Counted from the stretch's first letter, positions 1 to 7,753 are shown. The stretch is DNA of 29,567 bases from Granulicatella adiacens (GCA_018364485.1 JAGZLX010000015.1:1-29567), one strand, 5' to 3'. Numbers and translations: made by a program. The notes: generated by a model not told the origin, from the sequence alone.

Positions 1-91
1 TTTTAAATATTGTGTCCTGCCAAGAAAAAGGGGAGGAGAAATTGGTGAAATTTCTTATAGGAATTTGGTTTATTAAAAGATGAAAATATCG

Positions 92-97
92 TATAAT
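92..97 (+). promoter_or_regulatory. Probable -10 box of the tmk operon promoter
   Basis: A perfect TATAAT stands 31 bases before the tmk ATG. The only candidate -35 at a 17-base distance is TTTATT (69-74), a poor match, so the promoter is supported mainly by its -10 box. The stretch upstream (1-91) is short and holds no recognisable gene apart from a 12-codon reading frame behind a GGGAGGAG motif. Confidence 0.5.
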
Positions 98-128
98 AGA
101 AAAGAAATTGAAAGGAATGGGGGATAAT

Positions 129-776
129 ATGAAAGGATTGTTTATCACGATGGAAGGTCCTGATGGCGCTGGGAAAACAACTGTCATCAACCAACTGATT
201 CCTTTGTTACAAAAACACGCGCTCGTGGATATTGTTTCAACAAGAGAACCTGGTGGAAGCCGTATCGCTGAAGATATTCGTAAAGTCATTCTGGATGTGA
301 ACAACACCGAAATGGATGAGAGAACAGAAGCGATTTTATATGCAGCGGGTCGTCGCCAGCATTTAAAAGATCGTATCTTACCAAACTTAGAAAAAGGGAA
401 TATTGTTTTTTGTGACCGTTTTGTCGATAGCTCATTGGTGTATCAAGGAGTGGCTCGTGGGATTGGTGTAGAAGAAGTTGCACAGTTAAATCATTTTGCA
501 ACAGACGGCCTAGAACCAAGCACGACGCTATACTTAGATGTGCCAGCTGAAGTTGGATTGGAACGAATTCATAAAGCAAGAGGGAACCGTCAATTTGACC
601 GCTTAGACCAAGAAGGATTAAGCTTCCATACGATGGTTCGCAATGGGTATTTAGAGTTAGTAGAGAAATATCCAGAAAGAATTGTATCGATTGATGCGAC
701 AAAATCCATTGAAGAAGTAGTGGAAGAGTGCTTCCGCGTTTTAGTGGAACGTTACCCAAAATATTTTACAAAATAG
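129..776 (+). CDS. tmk: Thymidylate kinase (dTMP kinase)
   Basis: Phosphorylates dTMP to dTDP with ATP in the cytosolic dTTP pathway. The 215-residue product has the P-loop GPDGAGKT at residues 10-17, the CDRF motif of the dTMP site followed by VDSSLVYQG, and a lid-like segment RGNRQFDR. I chose the ATG at 129 because GGGGG lies five bases upstream and the protein then starts MKGLFITMEG like other family members. An in-frame ATG at 117 and TTG at 108 would only add a short non-conserved leader. It opens the cluster tmk-darA-holB-yabA, with 12 bases to darA, which fits the usual Firmicutes neighbourhood. Family and function are clear. Confidence 0.96.
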   Translation: MKGLFITMEGPDGAGKTTVINQLIPLLQKHALVDIVSTREPGGSRIAEDIRKVILDVNNTEMDERTEAILYAAGRRQHLKDRILPNLEKGNIVFCDRFVDSSLVYQGVARGIGVEEVAQLNHFATDGLEPSTTLYLDVPAEVGLERIHKARGNRQFDRLDQEGLSFHTMVRNGYLELVEKYPERIVSIDATKSIEEVVEECFRVLVERYPKYFTK

Positions 777-788
777 GAGAATGAAATC

Positions 789-1118
789 ATGAAATTATTA
801 ATTGCGATTGTACAAGATAAAGATGCACATTTATTAGGAGATGAGTTTGCACAAGCAAATATCCGCGCAACTCGTTTATCAACAACAGGTGGATTCTTAC
901 GTGCAGGAAACACTACTTTCATCATCGGGATTGAAGAAGAACGTGTACAAGAAGCGTTAGATATCATTAAAGAAAACTGCCAATCACGTGAACAAATGAC
1001 TGTGCCACCAGTGCATATCGACAGCATGCTTGATAGCGCGCTAACAACTCCAGTTCCAGTTCGTGTAGGTGGAGCTACAGTATTCGTATTACCTGTAGAC
1101 TCATTCTTCCGTTTCTAA
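789..1118 (+). CDS. darA: Cyclic-di-AMP receptor of the PII-like DUF970 family
   Basis: A small cytosolic PII-like signalling protein (109 residues, normal for DarA/PstA/YaaQ) known in relatives to form trimers that bind cyclic di-AMP. The diagnostic ligand-site segment is present: RATRLSTTGGFL at residues 26-37 followed by RAGNTTF, with the expected Asn24, Arg26 and Thr28. An AGGAG site sits nine bases before the ATG. It lies between tmk and holB as in many Firmicutes and is surely co-transcribed; holB begins one base after its stop codon. The downstream target of DarA is not settled in the family, so only the receptor role can be stated. Confidence 0.93.
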   Translation: MKLLIAIVQDKDAHLLGDEFAQANIRATRLSTTGGFLRAGNTTFIIGIEEERVQEALDIIKENCQSREQMTVPPVHIDSMLDSALTTPVPVRVGGATVFVLPVDSFFRF

Positions 1119-1119
1119 G

Positions 1120-2079
1120 ATGGAAAAGATGCAAGAAGCGTTTATTCGTGCCATCGATAATGGTCAGCTGAGCCATGCCTATTTGTTTGAAGGAGCAAAG
1201 GGAATTGGGAAAGCGGAGATGGCCAAGGAAATCGCAAAGATGCTTAACTGTACGAAGCGAACAAAAGGCGAGCCTGCGTGCGGAGAGTGTGAACACTGCA
1301 TTCGTATTGAACATGGGAACTTCCCAGATTTTATCGTGGTAGAACCTGAAGGAACGACTGTGAAAGTAGACCAAATTCGTACGTTGAAGTCTCAGTTAAC
1401 GAAAACAGCGATGGAGTCGAGCTCGATTGTTTGTGTGATTCATGCAGTCGACACGTTGACTCAAGGCGCTGCTAATAGCTTATTGAAGTTTCTAGAAGAA
1501 CCGACAGGAAATATTCACTTCATTCTTCTAACAGAACAGCTCAGTAAGGTGCTGATTACGATTCAATCACGTTGTCAGATTATTCGTTTCCAATCGGATG
1601 CAGGAGAAAATATTGTCGCAACGCTGAAGGAACGAGGCGTGCCAAATGCGACAGCGCAGCTACTTTCTCAACTCACGAATAATATCGACCAAGCAGTCGA
1701 GATGCTCGAGAGTGAAAGTTTTGGACAGATTCGTCAAGAAAGCTGGAATTGGTTTGTCCGTGTATTTACGAATCGTGCGATGGCCTTTGTGACGATTCAG
1801 TCTCAAGTGATGCCACTCTTAGCGACAAAAGCCGATAGCGAGCTGTTTTTAACGCTATTACAAATTTATATCCGTGATGCTTTGCTGGTTGCACGAGGAG
1901 TCGAAGGAGCCGTTATTCAAAGCGATAAACTCGCAACAATGAAGAGTTTTGCAAGACATCTCACCGTGAGTGAATGGATTAAAGAACATGAAAAAATGAC
2001 CAACGCCATTGCCAAAGTAAGTGCCAACGTTGGAGTTCAAGCAGTATTAGAACAATGGGTGTTAAAAATCCCAAAATAA
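1120..2079 (+). CDS. holB: DNA polymerase III delta-prime subunit
   Basis: Clamp-loader subunit that helps open and load the beta sliding clamp. The 319-residue protein starts with the conserved LSHAYLFEG block and has a degenerate P-loop (GAKGIGKA, residues 25-32), as is usual for delta-prime. A zinc module is formed by Cys44, Cys54, Cys57 and Cys60, and the SRC motif of clamp loaders appears in TIQSRCQIIRF. The ATG follows the darA stop by one base and has no obvious Shine-Dalgarno sequence, so translation probably depends on termination of darA. A second in-frame ATG at 1129 is possible. In many relatives a PSP1-domain gene (ricT/yaaT) follows holB; here yabA follows directly. Confidence 0.94.
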   Translation: MEKMQEAFIRAIDNGQLSHAYLFEGAKGIGKAEMAKEIAKMLNCTKRTKGEPACGECEHCIRIEHGNFPDFIVVEPEGTTVKVDQIRTLKSQLTKTAMESSSIVCVIHAVDTLTQGAANSLLKFLEEPTGNIHFILLTEQLSKVLITIQSRCQIIRFQSDAGENIVATLKERGVPNATAQLLSQLTNNIDQAVEMLESESFGQIRQESWNWFVRVFTNRAMAFVTIQSQVMPLLATKADSELFLTLLQIYIRDALLVARGVEGAVIQSDKLATMKSFARHLTVSEWIKEHEKMTNAIAKVSANVGVQAVLEQWVLKIPK

Positions 2080-2095
2080 GATAGGAGGTGCGTGA

Positions 2096-2437
2096 ATGCC
2101 AAACAGACAATTGTATGATCGAATCGAACGGTTAACAAAACAAACTTTGTTGCAACTACATGAGCTCGAACAGATTTCTGAAGAGTTGCAAAAAGTGATC
2201 GAAGAGAATCATAATTTAACGATGGAAAATCGTCACTTGAAAGATCGTTTAGACGAGTTAGAGCCAAACACGCACACGAAGAAAGTGGCTAAAAAGAAAA
2301 AAAGAAGCCAATCCATCATCAATTTAGAAAATATCTACGACCAAGGATTCCATATTTGCAATTTATATTATGGAAAACGTAGAGAAAACGATGAAAGTTG
2401 TATGTTTTGTACGGAAATCTTGTATAGCGAAGATTAA
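2096..2437 (+). CDS. yabA: Replication initiation control protein YabA
   Basis: YabA restrains DNA replication initiation in Firmicutes by binding DnaA and the sliding clamp DnaN. The 113-residue product has the two expected parts: an N-terminal coiled coil (about residues 1-60, with heptads such as LHELEQISEELQKVIEENH) and a C-terminal zinc-binding end with HIC and CMFC motifs. A basic linker (KKVAKKKKR) joins them. A strong AGGAGG site precedes the ATG by eight bases. It is the last gene of the tmk operon and is followed by a terminator. Confidence 0.94.
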   Translation: MPNRQLYDRIERLTKQTLLQLHELEQISEELQKVIEENHNLTMENRHLKDRLDELEPNTHTKKVAKKKKRSQSIINLENIYDQGFHICNLYYGKRRENDESCMFCTEILYSED

Positions 2438-2484
2438 TGCGTGAAAAGAGCAAGATTGTCATATAAAAAGCCAATAAAGTACTA

Positions 2485-2517
2485 AAAAGAGCCTGTCCAT
2501 GGACGGGCTCTTTTGTT
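2485..2517 (+). terminator. Terminator after yabA
   Basis: An inverted repeat AAAAGAGCCTGTCC (2485-2498) pairs with GGACGGGCTCTTTT (2501-2514) with one T-G wobble and ends in a T-rich run. It closes the tmk-yabA operon. The start of the next promoter overlaps its end. Confidence 0.85.
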
Positions 2518-2522
2518 ATAAT
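2494..2522 (+). promoter_or_regulatory. Promoter of the sulfatase cassette with a cre-like site
   Basis: An extended -10 of ideal sequence (TGT then TATAAT, 2514-2522) stands 39 bases before the sulfatase ATG. The -35 position (TGTCCA, 2494-2499) lies inside the preceding terminator stem and is weak. Just downstream, 2529-2542 (TGAAATCGTTTTAT) matches 9 of 11 fixed positions of the CcpA cre consensus and would cover the transcription start. The same bases also form an A/T-only hairpin (2523-2533 with 2537-2547). Regulation is inference. Confidence 0.6.
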
Positions 2523-2561
2523 AAAAGATGAAATCGTTTTATCTTTTTTGGGGGAAACAGT

Positions 2562-4025
2562 ATGAATCAAAAACAATCAAAACCAAATGTCATCCTCATC
2601 GTAGTGGACCAAATGCGTGCCGATGCATTGTCAATTAACCGCAGTGATGATTTAGTAGTGACACCAACAATGGATATGATGGCCAGTATGGGATATAACT
2701 TTGAAAATGCCTACTCACCAGTGCCAAGTTGCGTGCCTGCTAGAGCAGCTCTTTTAACTGGGATGGACCAAGAAGCGTCAGGAAGAGTTGGATACGAAGA
2801 TGAAGTGCCTTGGAACTACACGAATACACTTCCTCAAACATTCAAGGATTTAGGGTATCAAACAGAATGTATCGGGAAAATGCATGTGTATCCAAGCCGT
2901 AAGCGCATGGGATTTGACCATGTTCTCTTGCACGATGGCTACTTGCATGTCGACCGTAAATACAATAAAGCATACGGAGAAACGTTTGAACATTCGAGCG
3001 ATTACTTGGATTGGATTAAGCAAGAACTCGGCAGCGATGCAGATATTATCGATGATGGGGCAAACTGTAATTCATGGGATGTCCGTCCATTTGAACTGCC
3101 TGAGAAATACCATCCAACCAACTGGATTGTGAGCGAAAGTATTCGTTTCTTGAAGAGACGTGACCCAAGCGTTCCGTTCTTCTTGAAGATGTCGTTTGAA
3201 AAGCCTCATGCGCCACTCAATCCACCGAAGTATTTCTATGATTTATACATGGATAAATTAGGGGACGTATCGGACTTGCATATTGGGAACTGGGAAGAAC
3301 TCGAAGAGAAGATTCCAAGCCTCTATGCCAAACGCGGTAAGATTCCAGCGGACGCTCAAAAGAGAATGTTGGCTGCGTATTACGGCTTAATCACGCATAT
3401 CGATAATCAATTAAGTCGCTTCTTAACGGCCGTTGAGGAGTTTGATTTACTCGAAAATACGATTTTCTGGTTCGTGAGTGACCACGGGGATCAACTCGGA
3501 GAACATTATTTATTCCGCAAAGGCTATCCTTACCAAGGTAGTATTAAGATTCCAGCGTTTATCTTCGACCCAGGGAACTTGATTGCGGGTACGAAGAAGA
3601 GCGTCACACAACTTGTGAAGATTCAAGACGTTTTCCCTTCGCTTGTCGAACTTGCGACAGGTGAGAAAGTTGAAACAGACGGTAAGAGCGTTCGCCAATT
3701 ATTATTCGGCGAATTTGCAGGTTGGCGTAATGAATTCCACGGCGAACATAGCCTAGGTGAGGATTCGAGCCAATATATTTTAACAGATGAATGGAAATTT
3801 ATTTGGTTCCCTGTCAAAGACGAGTATCAACTCTTCCATATGACAGAGGATCCAGAGGAAAAATGCAATTTAATTGCGGAAACGAAGTATACTTCTCTTG
3901 TGAACGAGTTTAAAGCGAAACTTGCTCGCATTTTACAAGACAGAGAAGAGGGCTTTGTGAGAGACGGACAACTTTGCCAAGTACCATTAGAACGCATCGT
4001 TGCCACTCTAAAGAGAGGTCGATAG
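2562..4025 (+). CDS. Cys-type sulfatase (arylsulfatase family, substrate unknown)
   Basis: A type I sulfatase that hydrolyses a sulfate ester after its cysteine is converted to formylglycine. The 487-residue protein has the core motif CVPARAALLTG starting at Cys57, the metal-binding start VDQMRAD around Asp16, the second signature GYQTECIGKMH, and the C-terminal metal site SDHGDQLGEH. Cys rather than Ser at the modified position agrees with the formylglycine-generating enzyme encoded next door. There is no signal peptide, so it should act on a substrate already in the cytoplasm. The substrate (a sulfated sugar, glycosaminoglycan fragment or choline sulfate) cannot be read from the sequence, and no glycosidase or sugar transporter is adjacent. 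The start follows a GGGGG motif by seven bases. Confidence 0.9.
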   Translation: MNQKQSKPNVILIVVDQMRADALSINRSDDLVVTPTMDMMASMGYNFENAYSPVPSCVPARAALLTGMDQEASGRVGYEDEVPWNYTNTLPQTFKDLGYQTECIGKMHVYPSRKRMGFDHVLLHDGYLHVDRKYNKAYGETFEHSSDYLDWIKQELGSDADIIDDGANCNSWDVRPFELPEKYHPTNWIVSESIRFLKRRDPSVPFFLKMSFEKPHAPLNPPKYFYDLYMDKLGDVSDLHIGNWEELEEKIPSLYAKRGKIPADAQKRMLAAYYGLITHIDNQLSRFLTAVEEFDLLENTIFWFVSDHGDQLGEHYLFRKGYPYQGSIKIPAFIFDPGNLIAGTKKSVTQLVKIQDVFPSLVELATGEKVETDGKSVRQLLFGEFAGWRNEFHGEHSLGEDSSQYILTDEWKFIWFPVKDEYQLFHMTEDPEEKCNLIAETKYTSLVNEFKAKLARILQDREEGFVRDGQLCQVPLERIVATLKRGR

Positions 4026-4026
4026 T

Positions 4027-4878
4027 ATGAATTTTGTGCCTTTAAAATCTGGCATCTTTCAAATGGGAGATGCTCATGGCCAAGGCTTTATCGAAGACCA
4101 TGAAGCACCACCAGTCATGAAAAAGGTGCTTGCGTTTGAAATCGCGGATACGACCGTGACGAATCGTGAGTTTAAAGCATTTGTAGATGCGACAGGTTAT
4201 ACCACAACTGCAGAAACAATAGGAGATTCTTATGTATTTCACCTATTCGTTGAGCCAGAAAAAAGAGCAGAGTATGCACATGTATCAGGTTCACCTTGGT
4301 GGCTTCTAGTGCCAGGTGCTTGTTGGAATCATCCCACAGGGCCCGAGTCTTCCATTGATGATGTGATGGACCATCCAGTGGTGCACGTATCTTTGCAAGA
4401 TGCATTAGCTTATTGTGATTGGGCAAAGGTGAAATTGCCGACAGAAACGCAATGGGAATACGCAGCACGCGGCGGGACAACCACGCAGTTTCCATGGGGA
4501 GATGACCTCGAAGAAGACGGAGAGTTTCATGCCAATACTTGGCAAGGGGATTTCCCTAATACGAATACGAAAGCAGACGGCTTTTTAGGAACGGCGCCTG
4601 TGAAGAGCTTCGAGCCAAACGGATTTGGTCTCTATCAAATGATTGGGAATGTCTGGGAATGGTGTTGTAATCATCGCGGAATTCCGTTTGAAGAAATCGA
4701 AGAAGATGCCTCTCGCCCCATTAATTTTGAATATGAATATGCGATTCGTGGAGGTTCCTTCTTATGCCATTGCTCATACTGCAACAGGTATCGTGTAGCC
4801 GCTCGTAATGGAGCATTGTGGGACTCAACATCTAGCCATCTAGGGTTTAGATGTGTCCGTAATGTTGGAGGTCGCTAA
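4027..4878 (+). CDS. Formylglycine-generating enzyme, SUMF1 family
   Basis: Oxidises the active-site Cys of the neighbouring sulfatase to formylglycine, an oxygen- and copper-dependent reaction in known aerobic members. The 283-residue protein has the FGE-sulfatase fold: an early VTNREFKAFVDATGY block, WEYAARGG in the middle, the GNVWEWC segment, and the C-terminal catalytic block with Cys247 and Cys252 in CHCSYCNRYR. These align with the catalytic pair of human SUMF1 (Cys336 and Cys341), so this is probably a true FGE and not one of the many SUMF1-like proteins lacking the pair. Cys249 between them is an extra. The ATG lies one base after the sulfatase stop, with AAGAGAGG at a good distance. 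It is translationally linked to both neighbours. Confidence 0.92.
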   Translation: MNFVPLKSGIFQMGDAHGQGFIEDHEAPPVMKKVLAFEIADTTVTNREFKAFVDATGYTTTAETIGDSYVFHLFVEPEKRAEYAHVSGSPWWLLVPGACWNHPTGPESSIDDVMDHPVVHVSLQDALAYCDWAKVKLPTETQWEYAARGGTTTQFPWGDDLEEDGEFHANTWQGDFPNTNTKADGFLGTAPVKSFEPNGFGLYQMIGNVWEWCCNHRGIPFEEIEEDASRPINFEYEYAIRGGSFLCHCSYCNRYRVAARNGALWDSTSSHLGFRCVRNVGGR

Positions 4879-5663
4879 TGCATATTATTATTTATAGTAT
4901 TATCGTGTTATGTGCAACGATGATTGGAGCCATCACTGGTTTAGGTGGCGGTATTATTATCAAGCCAGCCTTTGATTTTGTGGGCATCGATACCACGAGC
5001 ATGATTAGTGTGTACTCGACTGTGGCCGTGTTTACGATGTGTCTTGTTTCGATTTATAAACGAAGTAAGCAAGGCTTTCATGTCCAAAAACAAATCGCTT
5101 TAGGTCTGGCATTTGGGTCGATTGTCGGTGGGAAGATTGGAGATGTGATTTTCCTTCATGCAGTAGACAGCTGGGGCAGCCAGGCAGTGAGCGCGACACA
5201 ATCCGTGATTCTATTCTTATTACTCGGTGGAATTATTTTATTCACGCTCAATAAGGAAAGCATTCGAACGCTAGAAGTCTCAAACCTTGTGGCGATTGTG
5301 ACGATTGGGCTAACAGTTGGTATGATTTCTGTTTATCTCGGCATTGGCGGAGGACCGCTGAATATTGCACTTTTGGTTTACTTCTTCTCGATGAAAGCCA
5401 AAGACGCAGCAGCGTATTCCATTTTGATGATTTTCTTTGCACAGATTATTAAGATGGGCACTGTCATTCGTGACTTTGAAAAATACAACAATGTCAGTCT
5501 CGTGATTTTAGCGATTGCGATTTTTGCGGTACTCGGTGGTTGGATTGGAACAAAAATCCAATCGAAACTCACGCACGAAGCCGTTGAAAAACTCTATCTA
5601 GGATTGATGGCTATTTTAGTATTGATGACCGCCTTCAATGTATTTAAATTTATCGGAGTATAA
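4878..5663 (+). CDS. TauE/SafE family membrane permease, probable sulfite or sulfate exporter
   Basis: A 261-residue integral membrane protein of the TauE/SafE (DUF81) family, with the two internally related glycine-rich motifs of the family: GAITGLGGGIIIKP near the N-terminus and SVYLGIGGGPLNIALL in the second half. About eight membrane segments are visible. Its ATG overlaps the FGE stop codon (TAATG) with GGAGG upstream, so the three genes form one translation-coupled cassette. Members of this family move sulfite, sulfonates or other small anions. The context suggests removal of the sulfate or sulfite that sulfatase action releases, but the substrate is inferred. A terminator follows at once. 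Confidence 0.88.
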   Translation: MHIIIYSIIVLCATMIGAITGLGGGIIIKPAFDFVGIDTTSMISVYSTVAVFTMCLVSIYKRSKQGFHVQKQIALGLAFGSIVGGKIGDVIFLHAVDSWGSQAVSATQSVILFLLLGGIILFTLNKESIRTLEVSNLVAIVTIGLTVGMISVYLGIGGGPLNIALLVYFFSMKAKDAAAYSILMIFFAQIIKMGTVIRDFEKYNNVSLVILAIAIFAVLGGWIGTKIQSKLTHEAVEKLYLGLMAILVLMTAFNVFKFIGV

Positions 5664-5666
5664 ACA

Positions 5667-5694
5667 AACACCCAAGCAGCTTTGCTTGGGTGTT
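5667..5694 (+). terminator. Terminator after the TauE/SafE gene
   Basis: A perfect 12-bp stem AACACCCAAGCA (5667-5678) and TGCTTGGGTGTT (5683-5694) around a GCTT loop begins three bases after the stop codon. The following T-run is weak (gctgttt). It lies between convergent genes and may serve both strands. Confidence 0.75.
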
Positions 5695-5771
5695 GCTGTT
5701 TGTGTTCAATCGTAGAGGAAACCATCATAAAATTTATAGCATGTTGATTATGGAAAATCTTACGGATTTAT

Positions 5772-6662
5772 TTATGCATGAATCTCTTTGTAGACTTCTT
5801 GTTTCTTCAAACCAAGATGTTTTGCAACAGCCTTAATCGCATCTTTTTGTGTGAGGTTTTGATGCTCCATAAACCAGTCGACTTGTTCGGCAATCGAAAG
5901 TGAAGCGTCTGGTGTATTTTCTTCTAACGCACCAGTTAGAGCAGTGGTCACTTCGTCTGGATTTTTATGTCCAATCAAGATGCAACATTCGCCTTTTAAT
6001 TCTTCTTCACTTACAAGAGCTACGAGTTCTGCGGCTGTTCCGCGAATAAACTCTTCGTAAGTTTTCGTCAATTCACGGCATAACACAACGGATTGTTGTT
6101 CGCCGTAGACAGTTTGAATCGCTGAAAAAGTATCTTTCAATCGGAAAGGTGATTCGTATAAAATCACAGTCTCGCTATGCGTGCGCAATTGCTCGAGTGC
6201 AGCGATTTTTTCTTTCTTTTTACGTGGTAAGAACCCATAGAAATAGAACGGTTGAGGAACGAGTCCGCTTGCGATAAGAGCCGTAATTCCCGCATTCGCT
6301 CCTGGAAGAGGAATCACTGGGATACCGACTTCGACGCAAGCTTGTACAAGTTCAAATCCTGGGTCGCTAATCGAAGGCGTGCCGGCGTCACTCACTTGCG
6401 CGATGCTTTTTCCTTCTTGCAGCCACTCGATGGCTTGAGGGATTCTCTCCTGAGTATTATGTTCATGGAAACTCTTTTGGGGAGTCTCGATTTCAAAATG
6501 ATTGAGTAACTTTTGCGTATGACGCGTATCTTCGGCAAGAATCAAATCCACGTCGCGAAGCGTATTGACCGCGCGAAAAGTCATATCTTCTAAGTTGCCA
6601 ATCGGAGTAGGGACAAGGAATAGTTTTCCTGTACCTTCAGTCCGATAACTTTGTTGTCTCAT
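5772..6662 (-). CDS. rsmI: 16S rRNA (cytidine1402-2'-O)-methyltransferase
   Basis: Adds the 2'-O-methyl group to C1402 in the decoding centre of 16S rRNA using S-adenosylmethionine. The 296-residue protein has the family's N-terminal LFLVPTPIGNLEDMT block (from residue 14), the AEDTRHT motif, DAGTPSISDPG, and a C-terminal helical extension ending in KKQEVYKEI. The start is supported by an AGAAGGAG site nine bases upstream. The gene overlaps the end of the GIY-YIG gene by 26 bases and is last in the minus-strand operon. It converges on the sulfatase cassette. Confidence 0.95.
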   Translation of the reverse strand: MRQQSYRTEGTGKLFLVPTPIGNLEDMTFRAVNTLRDVDLILAEDTRHTQKLLNHFEIETPQKSFHEHNTQERIPQAIEWLQEGKSIAQVSDAGTPSISDPGFELVQACVEVGIPVIPLPGANAGITALIASGLVPQPFYFYGFLPRKKKEKIAALEQLRTHSETVILYESPFRLKDTFSAIQTVYGEQQSVVLCRELTKTYEEFIRGTAAELVALVSEEELKGECCILIGHKNPDEVTTALTGALEENTPDASLSIAEQVDWFMEHQNLTQKDAIKAVAKHLGLKKQEVYKEIHA

Positions 6663-6960
6663 GAGGTTGTTCTCCTTCTAAATAAATAATGACTGGACGT
6701 TCTACATTTGCGCCAATCGTCTGTAGAAATGTCTCTTTTTTCGGGCGAGAGAATTTCTTGAACGCCGCTTCTGCCTTCATCGCTTCTTGCTTGGTGGCAA
6801 ATTCTTTAGCGTAAAGGAGAGTGACGGGAGTTCTCACCCTTGTATATTTAGCACCTTTTCCGGCATTGTGAGTCGCGATTCGTTTCTCCAAATCAACCGT
6901 ATAGCCCGTATAAAAGGTTTGGTCCTTGCAGAGAAGGACGTACATAAAGAACTGGCTCAT
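6637..6960 (-). CDS. yazA: GIY-YIG nuclease family protein (UPF0213, YazA-like)
   Basis: A 107-residue single-domain GIY-YIG protein. The core appears as MYVLLCKDQTFYTGYT, then DLEKRIATHN and KGAKYTR, the typical pattern of the YazA/YhbQ group. The extended C-terminus (to TTKLSD) overlaps rsmI. Members are presumed structure-specific nucleases, but their biological role is unclear. The ATG overlaps the stop of the methyltransferase gene upstream (ATGA), so the three minus-strand genes are one operon, an arrangement common in Firmicutes. Confidence 0.9.
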   Translation of the reverse strand: MSQFFMYVLLCKDQTFYTGYTVDLEKRIATHNAGKGAKYTRVRTPVTLLYAKEFATKQEAMKAEAAFKKFSRPKKETFLQTIGANVERPVIIYLEGEQPHETTKLSD

Positions 6961-7721
6961 GCGTTGTCCCCCCAGAGGATGCTTCTAATCTTCTTCGTAT
7001 ATTCTTGATGCTCGTCGAAAACCGTAATCGGAGGCAATACCTTGAGGCCGCCTGGTAGTCCGTCCTTCATTAATTCAATGAGGACGATATTGCTTTCTTT
7101 GCCTTCTTTTGGATAGACAAATTGCACGCGTTTCGCTTCGAGACGGTGATGCCTTGCCTCGGTTAAAATGTCCGTTAGACGGTCGGGTCTATGCACGAGA
7201 TAGGCTTTTCCTTTCATCTTCAATAACCCTGAAATCGTCTTGAGTAAGTCTTCGAGTGGCAAATGCACTTCATGACGGGCAATCGTGTAAGCTTCCTTCA
7301 AATTGGTTTGATTGGTTTCCTTCACCTTGAAGTAAGGCGGATTGCACGTAATAAAGTCGACCGAGTCTTTCGGGATAATGCCTTTCAACTGACGAATATC
7401 CTGATTGATAAACGTGATGCGGTCTTCTAAGTTGTTGAGTTGGGTCGTACGCATCGCCATGTCCCAAAGCTGTTCTTGGATTTCAACTGCGATAATGTGA
7501 TTTTGCGTTTTATGGCTGAGTAGAAATGCCACCGCACCGTTACCAGAGCAAAGGTCCACGATTGTAGCTTTTCTACGCTCGGCGATATTGGCAAAGTCGG
7601 CTAAAAGGACGGCATCCAGCGAAAAGGAGAAGACCTCACGACTTTGAATGATATCGATATTTTCTTTTTCGAGTCGATCGAGTCGCTCATGCGATTTCAA
7701 TGAGACTTCCTTTTTTGTCAT
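6957..7721 (-). CDS. yabB: tRNA1(Val) (adenine37-N6)-methyltransferase-like protein
   Basis: A Rossmann-fold methyltransferase of the TrmN6/YfiC family, which in Escherichia coli methylates A37 of tRNA-Val. The 254-residue protein has the SAM motif VDLCSGNGAVAFLL and the N6-adenine catalytic motif NPPY at residues 127-130. I set the start at 7721 because the protein then begins MTKKEVSLKSHERLDRL, with AGGAG and AAGGA motifs upstream. A longer frame starting at 7778 would lie inside the likely promoter. It is first in the operon with the GIY-YIG gene and rsmI. The modification target here is inferred from the family. Confidence 0.9.
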   Translation of the reverse strand: MTKKEVSLKSHERLDRLEKENIDIIQSREVFSFSLDAVLLADFANIAERRKATIVDLCSGNGAVAFLLSHKTQNHIIAVEIQEQLWDMAMRTTQLNNLEDRITFINQDIRQLKGIIPKDSVDFITCNPPYFKVKETNQTNLKEAYTIARHEVHLPLEDLLKTISGLLKMKGKAYLVHRPDRLTDILTEARHHRLEAKRVQFVYPKEGKESNIVLIELMKDGLPGGLKVLPPITVFDEHQEYTKKIRSILWGDNA

Positions 7722-7753
7722 TTCCTTCCAACTCCTACTATTACTGTATCCAA

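Noticed and set aside
286..759. A 157-codon minus-strand frame opposite tmk
   Set aside because: Antisense to a certain gene; no start signals or recognisable protein.
2884..3132. An 82-codon + strand frame inside the sulfatase gene
   Set aside because: It lies in another frame of a well-supported gene and shows no family pattern or ribosome site.
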